NCBI GenBank assembly: GCA_944325025.1
Contig: CALUYN010000017.1
Location: 1-35,562, forward strand
Direction: 5' to 3'
Length of the DNA: 35,562 bases
Source: Candidatus Gastranaerophilales bacterium
GTDB lineage: Bacteria; Cyanobacteriota; Vampirovibrionia; Gastranaerophilales; Gastranaerophilaceae
The position numbers were made by a program, and so were the translations under genes. Of this stretch, positions 16,107 to 24,243 are shown piece by piece. Below the pieces are notes generated by a model. It was not told the origin of the DNA. It searched no databases and was given only the letters and a program-made list of their open reading frames with translations. Each line of letters begins with the position of its first letter. The stretch's first letter is position 1.

Positions 16107-16754
16107 TTAAACAATTTTATTTTTCAATGCTTTTAACGCTGCCTGAAGTCTGTCATCAACTTCCAGTTTTTGTAATATATTGGCAACGTGGGCTTTTGTT
16201 GTATTAATACTTATAACAAGCATCTGAGCAATTTCCATGTTGCTGTAACCTTCTGTCATAAGTTTTAAAATCTGGGCTTCACGCGAGGTAAGATCGTAAT
16301 CTTTTCTGTTAGTTTCAGTATCAAATGCAGGAGAATTTGTACTAGCTTTCAAAACAATATGAGCAATACTAGGATCAAACCATGCAGCTCCGTCTGCAAC
16401 TGACTGCACAACCTGAACAAGACGCTGAGGGTTAATTTCTTTTGAGCAATAAGCATTAGCTCCTGCTTTCAAACTGTTCAGGACTTCTTTTTCGTCATTA
16501 TGGGAGGTAAGAATTACGATTTTTACATCTTTATTTGACGAACGGATTTGTTTAGTTGCTTCAATACCGTTCATATTCGGCAAACCCAAATCCATAATTA
16601 TTACATCAATATTATTGTTATTGAAAATTTCTATAGCGGCCTCGGCAGAGTCAGCTTCGTAAATATTTTCCACGTAATCAACATTCTCAAAAGTGGTTTT
16701 CAAACCAAATCTTGTTAATTCATGATCTTCTACTATAAGAATATTTTTTTTCAT
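16107..16754 (-). CDS. NarL/FixJ-family response regulator
   Basis: A 215-residue regulator with a receiver domain (Glu9/Asp10, phospho-acceptor Asp55 in IIMDLGLPNMNG, Thr82, Lys104) and a LuxR-type helix-turn-helix at about 147-210 (LTSREAQILKLMTEGYSNMEIAQML, then TTKAHVANILQKL). All receiver catalytic residues are present, so it should be phosphorylated. It overlaps the upstream TPR gene by 4 nt (ATGA) with GAGGAA as ribosome site, so it is translationally coupled to it. This links the exported TPR protein and the cytoplasmic regulators in one operon. Confidence 0.94.
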   Translation of the reverse strand: MKKNILIVEDHELTRFGLKTTFENVDYVENIYEADSAEAAIEIFNNNNIDVIIMDLGLPNMNGIEATKQIRSSNKDVKIVILTSHNDEKEVLNSLKAGANAYCSKEINPQRLVQVVQSVADGAAWFDPSIAHIVLKASTNSPAFDTETNRKDYDLTSREAQILKLMTEGYSNMEIAQMLVISINTTKAHVANILQKLEVDDRLQAALKALKNKIV

Positions 16755-18286
16755 AAGCTTAATTCCTCTTTCGCAGGCAGGTAATCAGGATTAATTGAAA
16801 GGGATTTTTTAAAATATTGAACTGCATTTTGTTTCATCCCCTGATTTTTTGCAATCAATCCTTGATAATAATAATATCTAAAATCATTTTCGTCAATATA
16901 GTGTGCAACACCAAGATACTTATTTGCGTCTTGATAATTCTGCCTGTCTATTGCAACGCGGCCTAAATCAATCCACGCATCTTTATAGTTCATATTAATT
17001 GCAATAGCTTTTTTTAAGTACGCAAGTTCTTTGGACTTATCTTTCAATGCTATTTTGTAATAAGCAATATACGCATCTGAATATTTTTTCAAAACTTTTT
17101 CATATATCTCAAGTGCTTTTTTTTCTTTACCTAACTGTTCATAAGTTTGAGCAATTTTAACAGAGCAAATCCATGAATTTTTGTCATTATCTTCTGCTTT
17201 ATTATAATACTTCAAAGCCGCCTTAAAGTCGCCGTTTCTATAACTTAAATCGCCGAGAACAAGTAATGCAACAGGATTGTTTCCGTCAAGTTTTTCAGCT
17301 TTCACTGCAGTGTCCAGAGCTTTCTCGTAATCCTGCATATCAAAATATACACGTGACATTATCGCATATACGGCTTTGTTATGTTTTTTCTTAGATGTAA
17401 CAGCTCCCTGCAAAGTTCTTATTGACTTTGCAAGTTCGCCTTCATAGTAATAGTAATACCCGAGATGATACATTTTTTGTGCGTAATCTTTTTCTGACTT
17501 ATACAAAACATATTGTTCAAGAGAATTTGCTTTTCTTATAAAATCTGTTGTATAAAATTTTTGTGATTTCAGATATTCAACCATTTTGAGGGCATTTTTA
17601 GGCTTTTTTCCCTGCGATAAAATTTCCGCTTTCAACTTTTTATAATTTATATTTTGAGGATTTTGCCTAATTGCTTCATCTATATAAATTTCAGCGTTTG
17701 CTATATTACTTGATTTTAAATATCCAAGAGCTGCAATATAATTTGCATAATCGGATTGTGCAAGCAATGAGGTATTTTTTACGAGTTCCTCTGTAGCTTC
17801 ACGGCTCTGGTCATTATAAATTATGTTCGAAAAAACTTCCCCAAGATACATTTCATCATCGGGTTTTAGTTTTTTTGCAGGGAAATAGTAGCTTTTTATA
17901 TCATCAATCAAAAAATCAGAAATTGTTTTGTCGTCAATCTTTGAAGCCGCTGTCTCAGAAAGGTTAAAAAATCCTATATCCGCCATTCTTTCAGCCATTT
18001 GCATATAACCGTAATCATTCGGCTCCATTGTTTCTATTAAAACTCTAAAATTTCTGTAAGCTGATTTTACATTACTCTGCATAAATCTTTCAAACGCAAT
18101 TACATACTGATTGTGAATGCTGTTATGAGTCAGAGTTGCTTTTTTAACAGGCAGGGCAATTGTATTGACAGGTGCTGAATTTTCCTCAAAAGGATTGGCA
18201 GGCTTAATACTGTCAAATCCGACGGCCAAAACCGGATTTGCAAGAAAATAAGTTATTACAGCTGTAAATACTATCTTACGTATCAA
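16751..18286 (-). CDS. Exported TPR-repeat protein
   Basis: A 511-residue protein with a signal peptide (residues 1-21, ending NPVLA) followed by many tetratricopeptide repeats. Clear ones lie from about 255 to the C-terminus, e.g. AVYAIMSRVYFDMQDYEKALD, NPVALLVLGDLSYRNGDFKAA and the closing AVQYFKKSLSINPDYLPA. It should act as a protein-binding scaffold in the periplasm. The start is TTG (18286-18284), supported by GGTGAGGAG six bases upstream and a TTGA overlap with the stop codon of the HD-GYP gene. No catalytic domain is seen. Its operon position suggests it belongs to the same signalling circuit. Confidence 0.88.
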   Translation of the reverse strand: MIRKIVFTAVITYFLANPVLAVGFDSIKPANPFEENSAPVNTIALPVKKATLTHNSIHNQYVIAFERFMQSNVKSAYRNFRVLIETMEPNDYGYMQMAERMADIGFFNLSETAASKIDDKTISDFLIDDIKSYYFPAKKLKPDDEMYLGEVFSNIIYNDQSREATEELVKNTSLLAQSDYANYIAALGYLKSSNIANAEIYIDEAIRQNPQNINYKKLKAEILSQGKKPKNALKMVEYLKSQKFYTTDFIRKANSLEQYVLYKSEKDYAQKMYHLGYYYYYEGELAKSIRTLQGAVTSKKKHNKAVYAIMSRVYFDMQDYEKALDTAVKAEKLDGNNPVALLVLGDLSYRNGDFKAALKYYNKAEDNDKNSWICSVKIAQTYEQLGKEKKALEIYEKVLKKYSDAYIAYYKIALKDKSKELAYLKKAIAINMNYKDAWIDLGRVAIDRQNYQDANKYLGVAHYIDENDFRYYYYQGLIAKNQGMKQNAVQYFKKSLSINPDYLPAKEELSL

Positions 18287-20025
18287 TTATGCTCCTCACC
18301 CTCTGTTACATTACCGGAATAATAGAAATTAAATAATTCCGCAATATGCTTTTGATTATCATCAGCATTCTCATTTACAATAAAATCATGGATATCCTTC
18401 AAGTTGTAGCGGCTCAATGTTTCTCTATCCTCTTCTTTAAAACAGTGATGATTTTCTGTTAAAAATACTTTGATAATTTTATCCGCCGGAATTTTCAAAA
18501 ATACATCAACAAGATTTCCGTCAAAGTGCTTGTTTTTACCCTCAAGCAGAATATCTATAACATTTTGAATAGGCATCTTATCACGGTAGTGGCGGCGTGA
18601 TGTTATTGCGTCAAAAACGTCTGCAACTGCAAGAATTCTTCCGCCGTACGGGATATCTTCACCTTTTAGCTGTCTGTAATAACCTGTGCCGTCGTATTTT
18701 TCATGATGTGAGCAGGCTATTTCGGTTATCATTTTAAAATCATTTGACATATAAATTTTGTCAAGAATATTATGAGTTATTTGCACATGCTCCTGAATAT
18801 GCTTGTATTCTTCCGGAGTCAACTTGCCTTCTTTTTGCAAAACCGTATCTCTGATACCGATTTTGCCGATATCATGAAGAATTGCAGCACGCTCAACAAG
18901 TTCTTTAAACTTTTCATCACAGCCAAGTTCTTCAACAATCAGCATTGAGTAGAGTTTTACCCTGCTTGAGTGGCCTGCTGTAATCTTATCACGGGCATCT
19001 ATAGATGCTGCAAGGGTATTAATAAAGCTTTCAAAAAGTTCTTTTTGCTCTTTATAAAGTTCTTTCTGCTGTTCAAAAAGCTGAGCATTTTCTAAAGCAA
19101 TAGATGCACTGCCGCCGATTGCGACAAGCAAATCCTCATCGCCTTTTGTAAACACTCCGCCTTTTTTATTCAAAACCTGAAATGCGCCGATGATTTCTTT
19201 ATTGTTGTTTTTGATAGGCAGACAAAGAATAGTTTTTGTTTTATACCCTGTTTCTTTATCCACATCAGGGTTAAATCTCGGATCATTGTATGCATCAGGG
19301 ATATTAAGAGGTTCGCCTGTTTTCACAACATAACCCGCAAGCCCCTTGTCTGCCGGAAATCTTATTTCCTGACTGTCCATTCCCAAAGCTACCTTGCTCC
19401 AGAGTTCATCTTTTTCTTTATCAAGTAAAAATACCGTACATCTGTCTGCCTGAATTGCAATACGGGTTTCTTCTGCAATAACTTTCAGCAAAACATCAAT
19501 ATCTGTAACCGCACTAATTGAACGGCCTATTTTTACAAGAGAAACAAGCGGATCACTGGCTACGGGAGTTGAAAAATCAAGTCCGCTTTTAATCTGTTTT
19601 ATTCTTGTCAAAACATAACCCATCAAAGAAAGCTCATCCCCGCTTTCCATTGAAATATTTTTTGCATTATTATAATGCAGTAATGCAAGATCATTTGCTC
19701 CCTCTCCAAAATAAACTGTACCCTGAGCAAATTCATTAACAAGTTTTGCGGTTCCGCTTTTTGAATACTGAGCCATATAATCAGCATCAGCTAAAAATTT
19801 TAAACACTCATTATAATTTGATTTATCAAGAAGATACTTTGCCATTCCTAAAAAGCTCAATGCTATAGAAATACCTTCCTCTGAATTTTGTTCGCCATAA
19901 ACATTTTTAGCTTCGGCAAAAACCTTCAAAGCCTCTTCATAATTTTTGTCCTCTAAAAGAGATAAGCCTTTTTTAATTATTTCCTTGTCGCACTCACTCA
20001 TTTTCTTAAATCCATTAACTACCAT
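18283..20025 (-). CDS. TPR-GAF-HD-GYP protein, probable c-di-GMP phosphodiesterase
   Basis: A 580-residue cytoplasmic protein. An N-terminal helical TPR-like region spans about 15-150. A GAF sensor domain spans about 165-315 (DRCTVFLLDKEKDELWS, LCLPIKNNNKEIIGAFQV). A coiled linker precedes an HD-GYP domain (about 335-520) with HDIGKIG (384-390), HHEKYDGTGYY (440-450) and ADVFDAITSRRHY. The canonical HHExxDGxGYP motif has Tyr in place of Pro, so activity may differ from standard enzymes. It would hydrolyse cyclic di-GMP in response to a GAF ligand. An internal ATG eight codons in (20001) has better ribosome-site spacing (GGA at 9 nt). It is the first gene of the five-gene operon. Confidence 0.92.
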   Translation of the reverse strand: MVVNGFKKMSECDKEIIKKGLSLLEDKNYEEALKVFAEAKNVYGEQNSEEGISIALSFLGMAKYLLDKSNYNECLKFLADADYMAQYSKSGTAKLVNEFAQGTVYFGEGANDLALLHYNNAKNISMESGDELSLMGYVLTRIKQIKSGLDFSTPVASDPLVSLVKIGRSISAVTDIDVLLKVIAEETRIAIQADRCTVFLLDKEKDELWSKVALGMDSQEIRFPADKGLAGYVVKTGEPLNIPDAYNDPRFNPDVDKETGYKTKTILCLPIKNNNKEIIGAFQVLNKKGGVFTKGDEDLLVAIGGSASIALENAQLFEQQKELYKEQKELFESFINTLAASIDARDKITAGHSSRVKLYSMLIVEELGCDEKFKELVERAAILHDIGKIGIRDTVLQKEGKLTPEEYKHIQEHVQITHNILDKIYMSNDFKMITEIACSHHEKYDGTGYYRQLKGEDIPYGGRILAVADVFDAITSRRHYRDKMPIQNVIDILLEGKNKHFDGNLVDVFLKIPADKIIKVFLTENHHCFKEEDRETLSRYNLKDIHDFIVNENADDNQKHIAELFNFYYSGNVTEGEEHN

Positions 20026-20100
20026 ATAATTTACAACTCTATGTTTTTATTGTACAATATTTTTTAGAATATTACAAATGTTTTTTATAGAAGGTTAATG

Positions 20101-20787
20101 ATGAACAAAGTCACAATACTTATTCCGGTTTATAATGAGGCTGCAACTCTTGATAAAATTCTGAAAAAAGTAGAGGAAGCAAATTTTTGCGGACTGGAAA
20201 AAGAAATAATCCTGATAGATGATTATTCTACAGATGGAACACGGGATTTATATTCCAAATATCCATATAAAGTTCTTTATCACGACTATAATCAGGGTAA
20301 AGGCGCAGCGTTGAGAACCGGTTTTAAAGAAGCTACGGGTGATATTATAGTAATTCAGGATGCAGATTTGGAATATGACCCTGTTGATTATGAACCGTTA
20401 ATACAGCTTATACTTGATGGGAAAGCTGATGTTTGCTACGGTTCAAGGCTTTCGGGCGGCAAGCCGTCACGTTCATTTATGTTCCATCATCTTTTAGGGA
20501 ATAAATTTTTGTCGCTTTTAACGAATATTCTTTACGGTTCGACATTAACAGATATGGAAACATGCTATAAAGCTTTCAGAGCAGAATTTATTAAAGGGAT
20601 TGAAATTAAATCCAACAGATTTGATTTTGAGCCTGAAATTACCGCAAAAGTATTAAAACGTGGAGCAAGACTGTATGAACTGCCGGTTTCATACTACGGA
20701 AGAGAATTTGCTGAAGGCAAAAAAATCACATGGAAAGACGGAGTTCATGCAATTATTGCACTGGTCAAATACAGGTTTGTAGATTAA
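20101..20787 (+). CDS. Family 2 glycosyltransferase, dolichyl-phosphate-mannose synthase-like
   Basis: A 228-residue GT-A enzyme of the DPM1-like branch that transfers a sugar to a polyprenyl phosphate. The motifs are ILIPVYNEAATL, LIDDYSTDGTRD, NQGKGAALRTGF, the DxD site DADLEYDP, and the SNRFDFEPEITAKVLKRG block typical of DPM1-like proteins. It has no C-terminal membrane helices. The first of two tandem ATGs (20098) is only 3 nt from AAGG, so the second is used. It is followed 18 nt later by an M48-like gene. Its product could feed surface glycan assembly, but no acceptor enzyme is in the window. Confidence 0.92.
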   Translation: MNKVTILIPVYNEAATLDKILKKVEEANFCGLEKEIILIDDYSTDGTRDLYSKYPYKVLYHDYNQGKGAALRTGFKEATGDIIVIQDADLEYDPVDYEPLIQLILDGKADVCYGSRLSGGKPSRSFMFHHLLGNKFLSLLTNILYGSTLTDMETCYKAFRAEFIKGIEIKSNRFDFEPEITAKVLKRGARLYELPVSYYGREFAEGKKITWKDGVHAIIALVKYRFVD

Positions 20788-20805
20788 AAATATAGGGAGA
20801 AAAAA

Positions 20806-21642
20806 ATGAAAAAGATTATCTTATCATTATTTTTAGCAGCATCACTTGCAGCACCTTCGTTGGCTGCAACATGGAGTGCTGTTGACAGAGTTCCAACAGT
20901 AGGGAAACAGGTGCTTTCTAAAAATGATCTGCCATCAAATACAAAGTTTGTTGTAACAGATACTGAAGTCGGCAACAGTACGTCAAATGCAAATAATGAA
21001 TTATATATAAGCAAAACAAATCTTCAATACACCGGCAACGATAACGAAGTTGCAGCAGTAATTTCTCAAGAAGTCGGAGCACTTGTAAATGCAAATGCCT
21101 CAAGAAAAAAACTTGTATCAAATCTGACATCAGCCATAGCAGGCAGTTTTGTTGACACAGGACTTGAAACAACAGCACTTGCTGCAAATGAACTTGCACT
21201 TAACAATTTGTCTGAAAAAGATCAGCAGGCAGCAGATATTACCGGAGTTGATTTAATGATTCAGGCAGGATATAACCCGCTTGCAATGATTGTAGTCTTA
21301 GGCAAAATGCCTGGAAGTACACTAGACCTTTTAAAAGGGCAGCCAAATAACTTTAAGAGAACAATGTATATATATGATTACCTGGCTTATAACTACCCGT
21401 CAAAAGTAAAAGCAGGTTATAACTGTAAAGAATACAGAACTTTCCTTGCATTTATTCAGCCTGATTTAGATGAAAGAAATGCAGATGCAAAAAAACTTGC
21501 AAAATGGGAAAAAGAACAGGCAAAATTGAAAAAAGAAAGAGCAAAACAAATCGCAAAATACAAAGCAACAGGCGGCCTTAACGGTTGGGATGCATCTTAT
21601 ATAATCTTGAAAAACTTATCAGAAAATGCAGAAACAAAATAA
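20806..21642 (+). CDS. Exported M48-like pseudopeptidase (zinc ligands lost)
   Basis: A 278-residue exported protein with a clear signal peptide (residues 1-20, ending SLA). Its core aligns by eye with M48 zinc peptidases: NEVAAVISQEVGALVNA stands where the family has NE(L/V)AAVI-HExxH-xxx, and AADITGVDLMIQAGYNP where it has EADxxGxxYMxxAGYDP. Both zinc histidines are replaced (Gln88 and Ala92) while Glu89 remains, and the third ligand Glu is Ala142. It should therefore fold like an M48 protein without cleaving peptide bonds. The C-terminus (about 225-260) is a Lys/Glu/Ala-rich helix. GGGAGAAAA gives a good ribosome site. It is probably co-transcribed with the glycosyltransferase upstream. 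Confidence 0.8.
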   Translation: MKKIILSLFLAASLAAPSLAATWSAVDRVPTVGKQVLSKNDLPSNTKFVVTDTEVGNSTSNANNELYISKTNLQYTGNDNEVAAVISQEVGALVNANASRKKLVSNLTSAIAGSFVDTGLETTALAANELALNNLSEKDQQAADITGVDLMIQAGYNPLAMIVVLGKMPGSTLDLLKGQPNNFKRTMYIYDYLAYNYPSKVKAGYNCKEYRTFLAFIQPDLDERNADAKKLAKWEKEQAKLKKERAKQIAKYKATGGLNGWDASYIILKNLSENAETK

Positions 21643-21643
21643 A

Positions 21644-21754
21644 CCAGAAGTTCAGAGGACAAGAGGGCAGGAAGGCAAGCCGGATACATAAGTTATTCTG
21701 GAGCGGAGCACAGAGAACAGCCTGACCTCCTGACTTCTGGGCTTTTGAACTTCT
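21644..21754. repeat. Imperfect inverted-repeat element, about 110 bp
   Basis: CCAGAAGT (21644-21651) and ACTTCTGG (21733-21740), plus AGAAGTTCA (21646-21654) and TGAACTTCT (21746-21754), form inverted arms around a GC-richer centre. It occupies the gap between the M48-like gene and the first zinc-ribbon gene and looks like a small non-coding mobile repeat. Confidence 0.5.
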
Positions 21755-21771
21755 AAATAAAGGAGAAAGAA

Positions 21772-22296
21772 ATGGCGGATACAACAAAAATCCTTAACTG
21801 CCCTGCATGCGGCAAAGAAATGACAAAGATTTTTATGGCAAGTGAAGGTGTAAACCTTGATGTTTGTCTTGACGGCTGCGGCGGAATATTATTTGACAAC
21901 AGAGAATTAAAAAAATTTGATGAACAATCAGAAAATATTGATGAATTAAAACAGGCAATGCAAGGAAAAAATTTCGAAAAAACAGACGAAAATCAAATAA
22001 GAATTTGTCCGGTTTGCGGTGCAAACATGGTCAAAAATTCAGTAAGTGTAAAAGGTGACGTAATAATTGATGAATGTTACAGCTGCGGAGCAAAATTCTT
22101 TGATCACGGCGAATTGACAAAAATGCGCGAAGAATATCCGACAGAAGAGGACAGGCGTCAGGCACTGCTTACAGAAACATATAACGAAATAGGGGCTAAA
22201 ATAGATGATTTAGAACTTAAAAATAATATGAATTTAGCAAAACGCTCAAAATTTTTAAAAGCAATGGATAAATTATTTTATAAGGATGTTTCATGA
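21772..22296 (+). CDS. Double zinc-ribbon (zf-TFIIB-type) protein
   Basis: A 174-residue protein with two zinc ribbons of the zf-TFIIB (PF13453-like) type. Ribbon one uses Cys10, Cys13, Cys32, Cys36 (CPACGKEM and CLDGCGGILFDNREL). Ribbon two uses Cys79, Cys82, Cys102, Cys105 (CPVCGANM and CYSCGAKFFDHGEL). The second half of ribbon one has CxxxC instead of the usual CxxC. The C-terminus is helical and charged. AAGGAGAAAGAA is a strong ribosome site. Its stop overlaps the start of a paralogue (ATGA), indicating tandem duplication and coupled translation. The family's function is not established. Confidence 0.88.
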   Translation: MADTTKILNCPACGKEMTKIFMASEGVNLDVCLDGCGGILFDNRELKKFDEQSENIDELKQAMQGKNFEKTDENQIRICPVCGANMVKNSVSVKGDVIIDECYSCGAKFFDHGELTKMREEYPTEEDRRQALLTETYNEIGAKIDDLELKNNMNLAKRSKFLKAMDKLFYKDVS

Positions 22297-22829
22297 CAGA
22301 TACAAACGAAAAATTAATATGCCCTGCTTGCGGACAAAAAATGGAAAAAGTTTTTATTCCGGACAAAGGAATAAATGTTGATATTTGCGCCAATAACTGC
22401 GGCGGAATATTCTTCGATAATAAAGAATTACAGCAGTGCGGAGCGTCAGATAATTCTGCGGAAGAAATCAGGAAAATTGTTGAAAATAAAAACTTCATGC
22501 CGGTTGATGAAACCCAAACAAGAATTTGTCCGGTATGTAATAAACCTATGGTGAAAACAAAAACTTTCGGAGTACAAATAGATACATGCTACACCTGCGG
22601 CGGAATTTTCCTTGACAATAATGAATTTGATAAAATACTTGAACATATACAAAAAAAATTCAATAAAAGACCCGAGCAGATTAACCCTAACCCTCAAGAA
22701 CGCATAAATCTCCATGAGTTTTGCCAGGATGCACTTGATGAGGACAGAAAATTTAAAATGTTTTCAGCAGCTGTAGATTTATTGGCACGGAGCTGCAGAC
22801 GCCGATATTTTAGACGTCACTTCTTCTAA
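22293..22829 (+). CDS. Double zinc-ribbon (zf-TFIIB-type) protein, tandem paralogue
   Basis: A 178-residue sister of the preceding protein with the same two-ribbon layout: Cys10, Cys13, Cys32, Cys36, then Cys79, Cys82, Cys99, Cys102 (CYTCGGIFLDNNEF). It also has CxxxC in ribbon one. The last 12 residues are strongly basic (SCRRRYFRRHFF), unlike the paralogue; this end overlaps the 3' end of the convergent phosphohexomutase gene by 20 nt, so the tail may be read-through sequence gained after loss of an earlier stop. Joint action with the upstream protein is likely from coupling. The role is unknown. Confidence 0.87.
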   Translation: MTDTNEKLICPACGQKMEKVFIPDKGINVDICANNCGGIFFDNKELQQCGASDNSAEEIRKIVENKNFMPVDETQTRICPVCNKPMVKTKTFGVQIDTCYTCGGIFLDNNEFDKILEHIQKKFNKRPEQINPNPQERINLHEFCQDALDEDRKFKMFSAAVDLLARSCRRRYFRRHFF

Positions 22830-24183
22830 GCTTATCCAATTTTTCTAAGCTGTCGCTTTCAAAATAAACCCTTAAAAGCGGCTCGGTACCGCTTGGACGG
22901 ACAAGTATCCAGCTTGTGTTATCGTCAAAGTACAGCTTAACACCATCTTTTGTATCAATATTTTTGACCTTAAAACCGCCTATTGAAGTTTTATGTTTAT
23001 AATCTTCAAGAAGCGGTTTTATTTCATCAAAATTTTCAAGATGTTTATCAATTCTGTCATTGTAAAATCTGCACCCGACAAAATCATATAATTCTTTTTG
23101 CAGCTCAATAAGAGATTTATTTTCATAAGCCATAGCTTCCAGAATCAAGAGATTTGCAAGTATTCCGTCTTTTTCCGGAATATGTCCCTGAATACTTAAT
23201 CCGCCGGATTCTTCTCCTCCTATAATCGGGTTAAATTTTCTCATGGCCTCCCCGACATGCTTAAATCCGACCGCTGTTTCAATAACTTCAACTCCAAGCT
23301 TTTCTGCGATTTTGTTTAAAAGCAGACTCGCTCCGACTGTCTTTACAAGCGAACCTTTAAGTCCTTTATTCTTTGTCAAATGTATTAAAAGGATTGCTAT
23401 AATTTCGTTTGGCGAAACATACTCGCCGTTTTCATTTATGACACCAAACCTGTCCGAATCCCCGTCATTTGCAAAACCTACGGAATTTGGCGTTGCTTTA
23501 ACCTTTTCAATCAATGCTTTTAAGAATTTCGGTTTAGGTTCAGGCATTCCGCCGCCAAAATTTATATCATGGAACATATGAAGGCTTTCAAATTTTATTC
23601 CGTGAATTTCCAGAAGTTTATCAAAATATCCTATACTTGCGGCATAAAGCCCGTCAAAAATAATATTTTTATCAAGAGTTTTAATTTTTTCAAAATCAAT
23701 TAGTTTTTCAATATGTTTAAAATAATCAGGTTTAAAATTATACCTTTCAACACTGCCTTTTCCTGTTTCGCGGAAAGGCACATGCAAATTCAGCATAAGT
23801 TCATCAGTAATCTCTGATGTTGCAGGCCCTGCGTAATCCGGAATAAATTTTATCCCGAGATATTCCGGAGGGTTGTGCGAAGCTGTGAACATAACAGCAC
23901 AAGCATTAAGATGTTTTGCGCTGTATGCAAGAACAGGCGTCGGCAGCACTTTATCGCTCAATAAAACATTAAACCCGTATCCGGCAAGCTGTTCAGCTGT
24001 TTGCATAGCAAATTCTTCAGCCATATTTCTGGGGTCAAAACCCACAATTATTCTTTTGTGCAGACCAAAGTTGTCAAAGACATATTTGCCTATAGCCTTT
24101 GTAACCCGCTCAACATTTTCTTCATTAAAATCTTTTCCTACAACAGCTCTCCAACCGTCTGTTCCAAATTTTATATTACTCAT
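22810..24183 (-). CDS. Phosphoglucomutase/phosphomannomutase family protein
   Basis: A 457-residue alpha-D-phosphohexomutase that moves phosphate between C1 and C6 of hexose phosphates, supplying sugar 1-phosphates for nucleotide-sugar synthesis. All four family sites are visible: catalytic serine 102 in TASHNP (100-105), the metal loop DGDSDRFG, the sugar-binding GGEESGGLS, and the phosphate-binding RPSGTEP near the C-terminus. The N-terminal KFGTDGWRA is standard. Specificity for glucose or mannose cannot be decided by eye, and the sequence is not of the GlmM type. GAGG sits 4 nt before the ATG. Its 3' end overlaps the zinc-ribbon gene. Confidence 0.94.
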   Translation of the reverse strand: MSNIKFGTDGWRAVVGKDFNEENVERVTKAIGKYVFDNFGLHKRIIVGFDPRNMAEEFAMQTAEQLAGYGFNVLLSDKVLPTPVLAYSAKHLNACAVMFTASHNPPEYLGIKFIPDYAGPATSEITDELMLNLHVPFRETGKGSVERYNFKPDYFKHIEKLIDFEKIKTLDKNIIFDGLYAASIGYFDKLLEIHGIKFESLHMFHDINFGGGMPEPKPKFLKALIEKVKATPNSVGFANDGDSDRFGVINENGEYVSPNEIIAILLIHLTKNKGLKGSLVKTVGASLLLNKIAEKLGVEVIETAVGFKHVGEAMRKFNPIIGGEESGGLSIQGHIPEKDGILANLLILEAMAYENKSLIELQKELYDFVGCRFYNDRIDKHLENFDEIKPLLEDYKHKTSIGGFKVKNIDTKDGVKLYFDDNTSWILVRPSGTEPLLRVYFESDSLEKLDKLRRSDV

Positions 24184-24184
24184 A

Positions 24185-24213
24185 TTGCCTCGCTATTTTC
24201 TCTTTGCTATAAT
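24185..24213 (+). promoter_or_regulatory. Predicted extended -10 promoter for pheA
   Basis: TTGCCT (24185-24190), a 17-nt spacer and TGCTATAAT (the -10 at 24208-24213). It lies in the leader of the divergent phosphohexomutase gene. Confidence 0.65.
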
Positions 24214-24243
24214 CATCATATTAAAAATAAGGAGTAATCGCAA

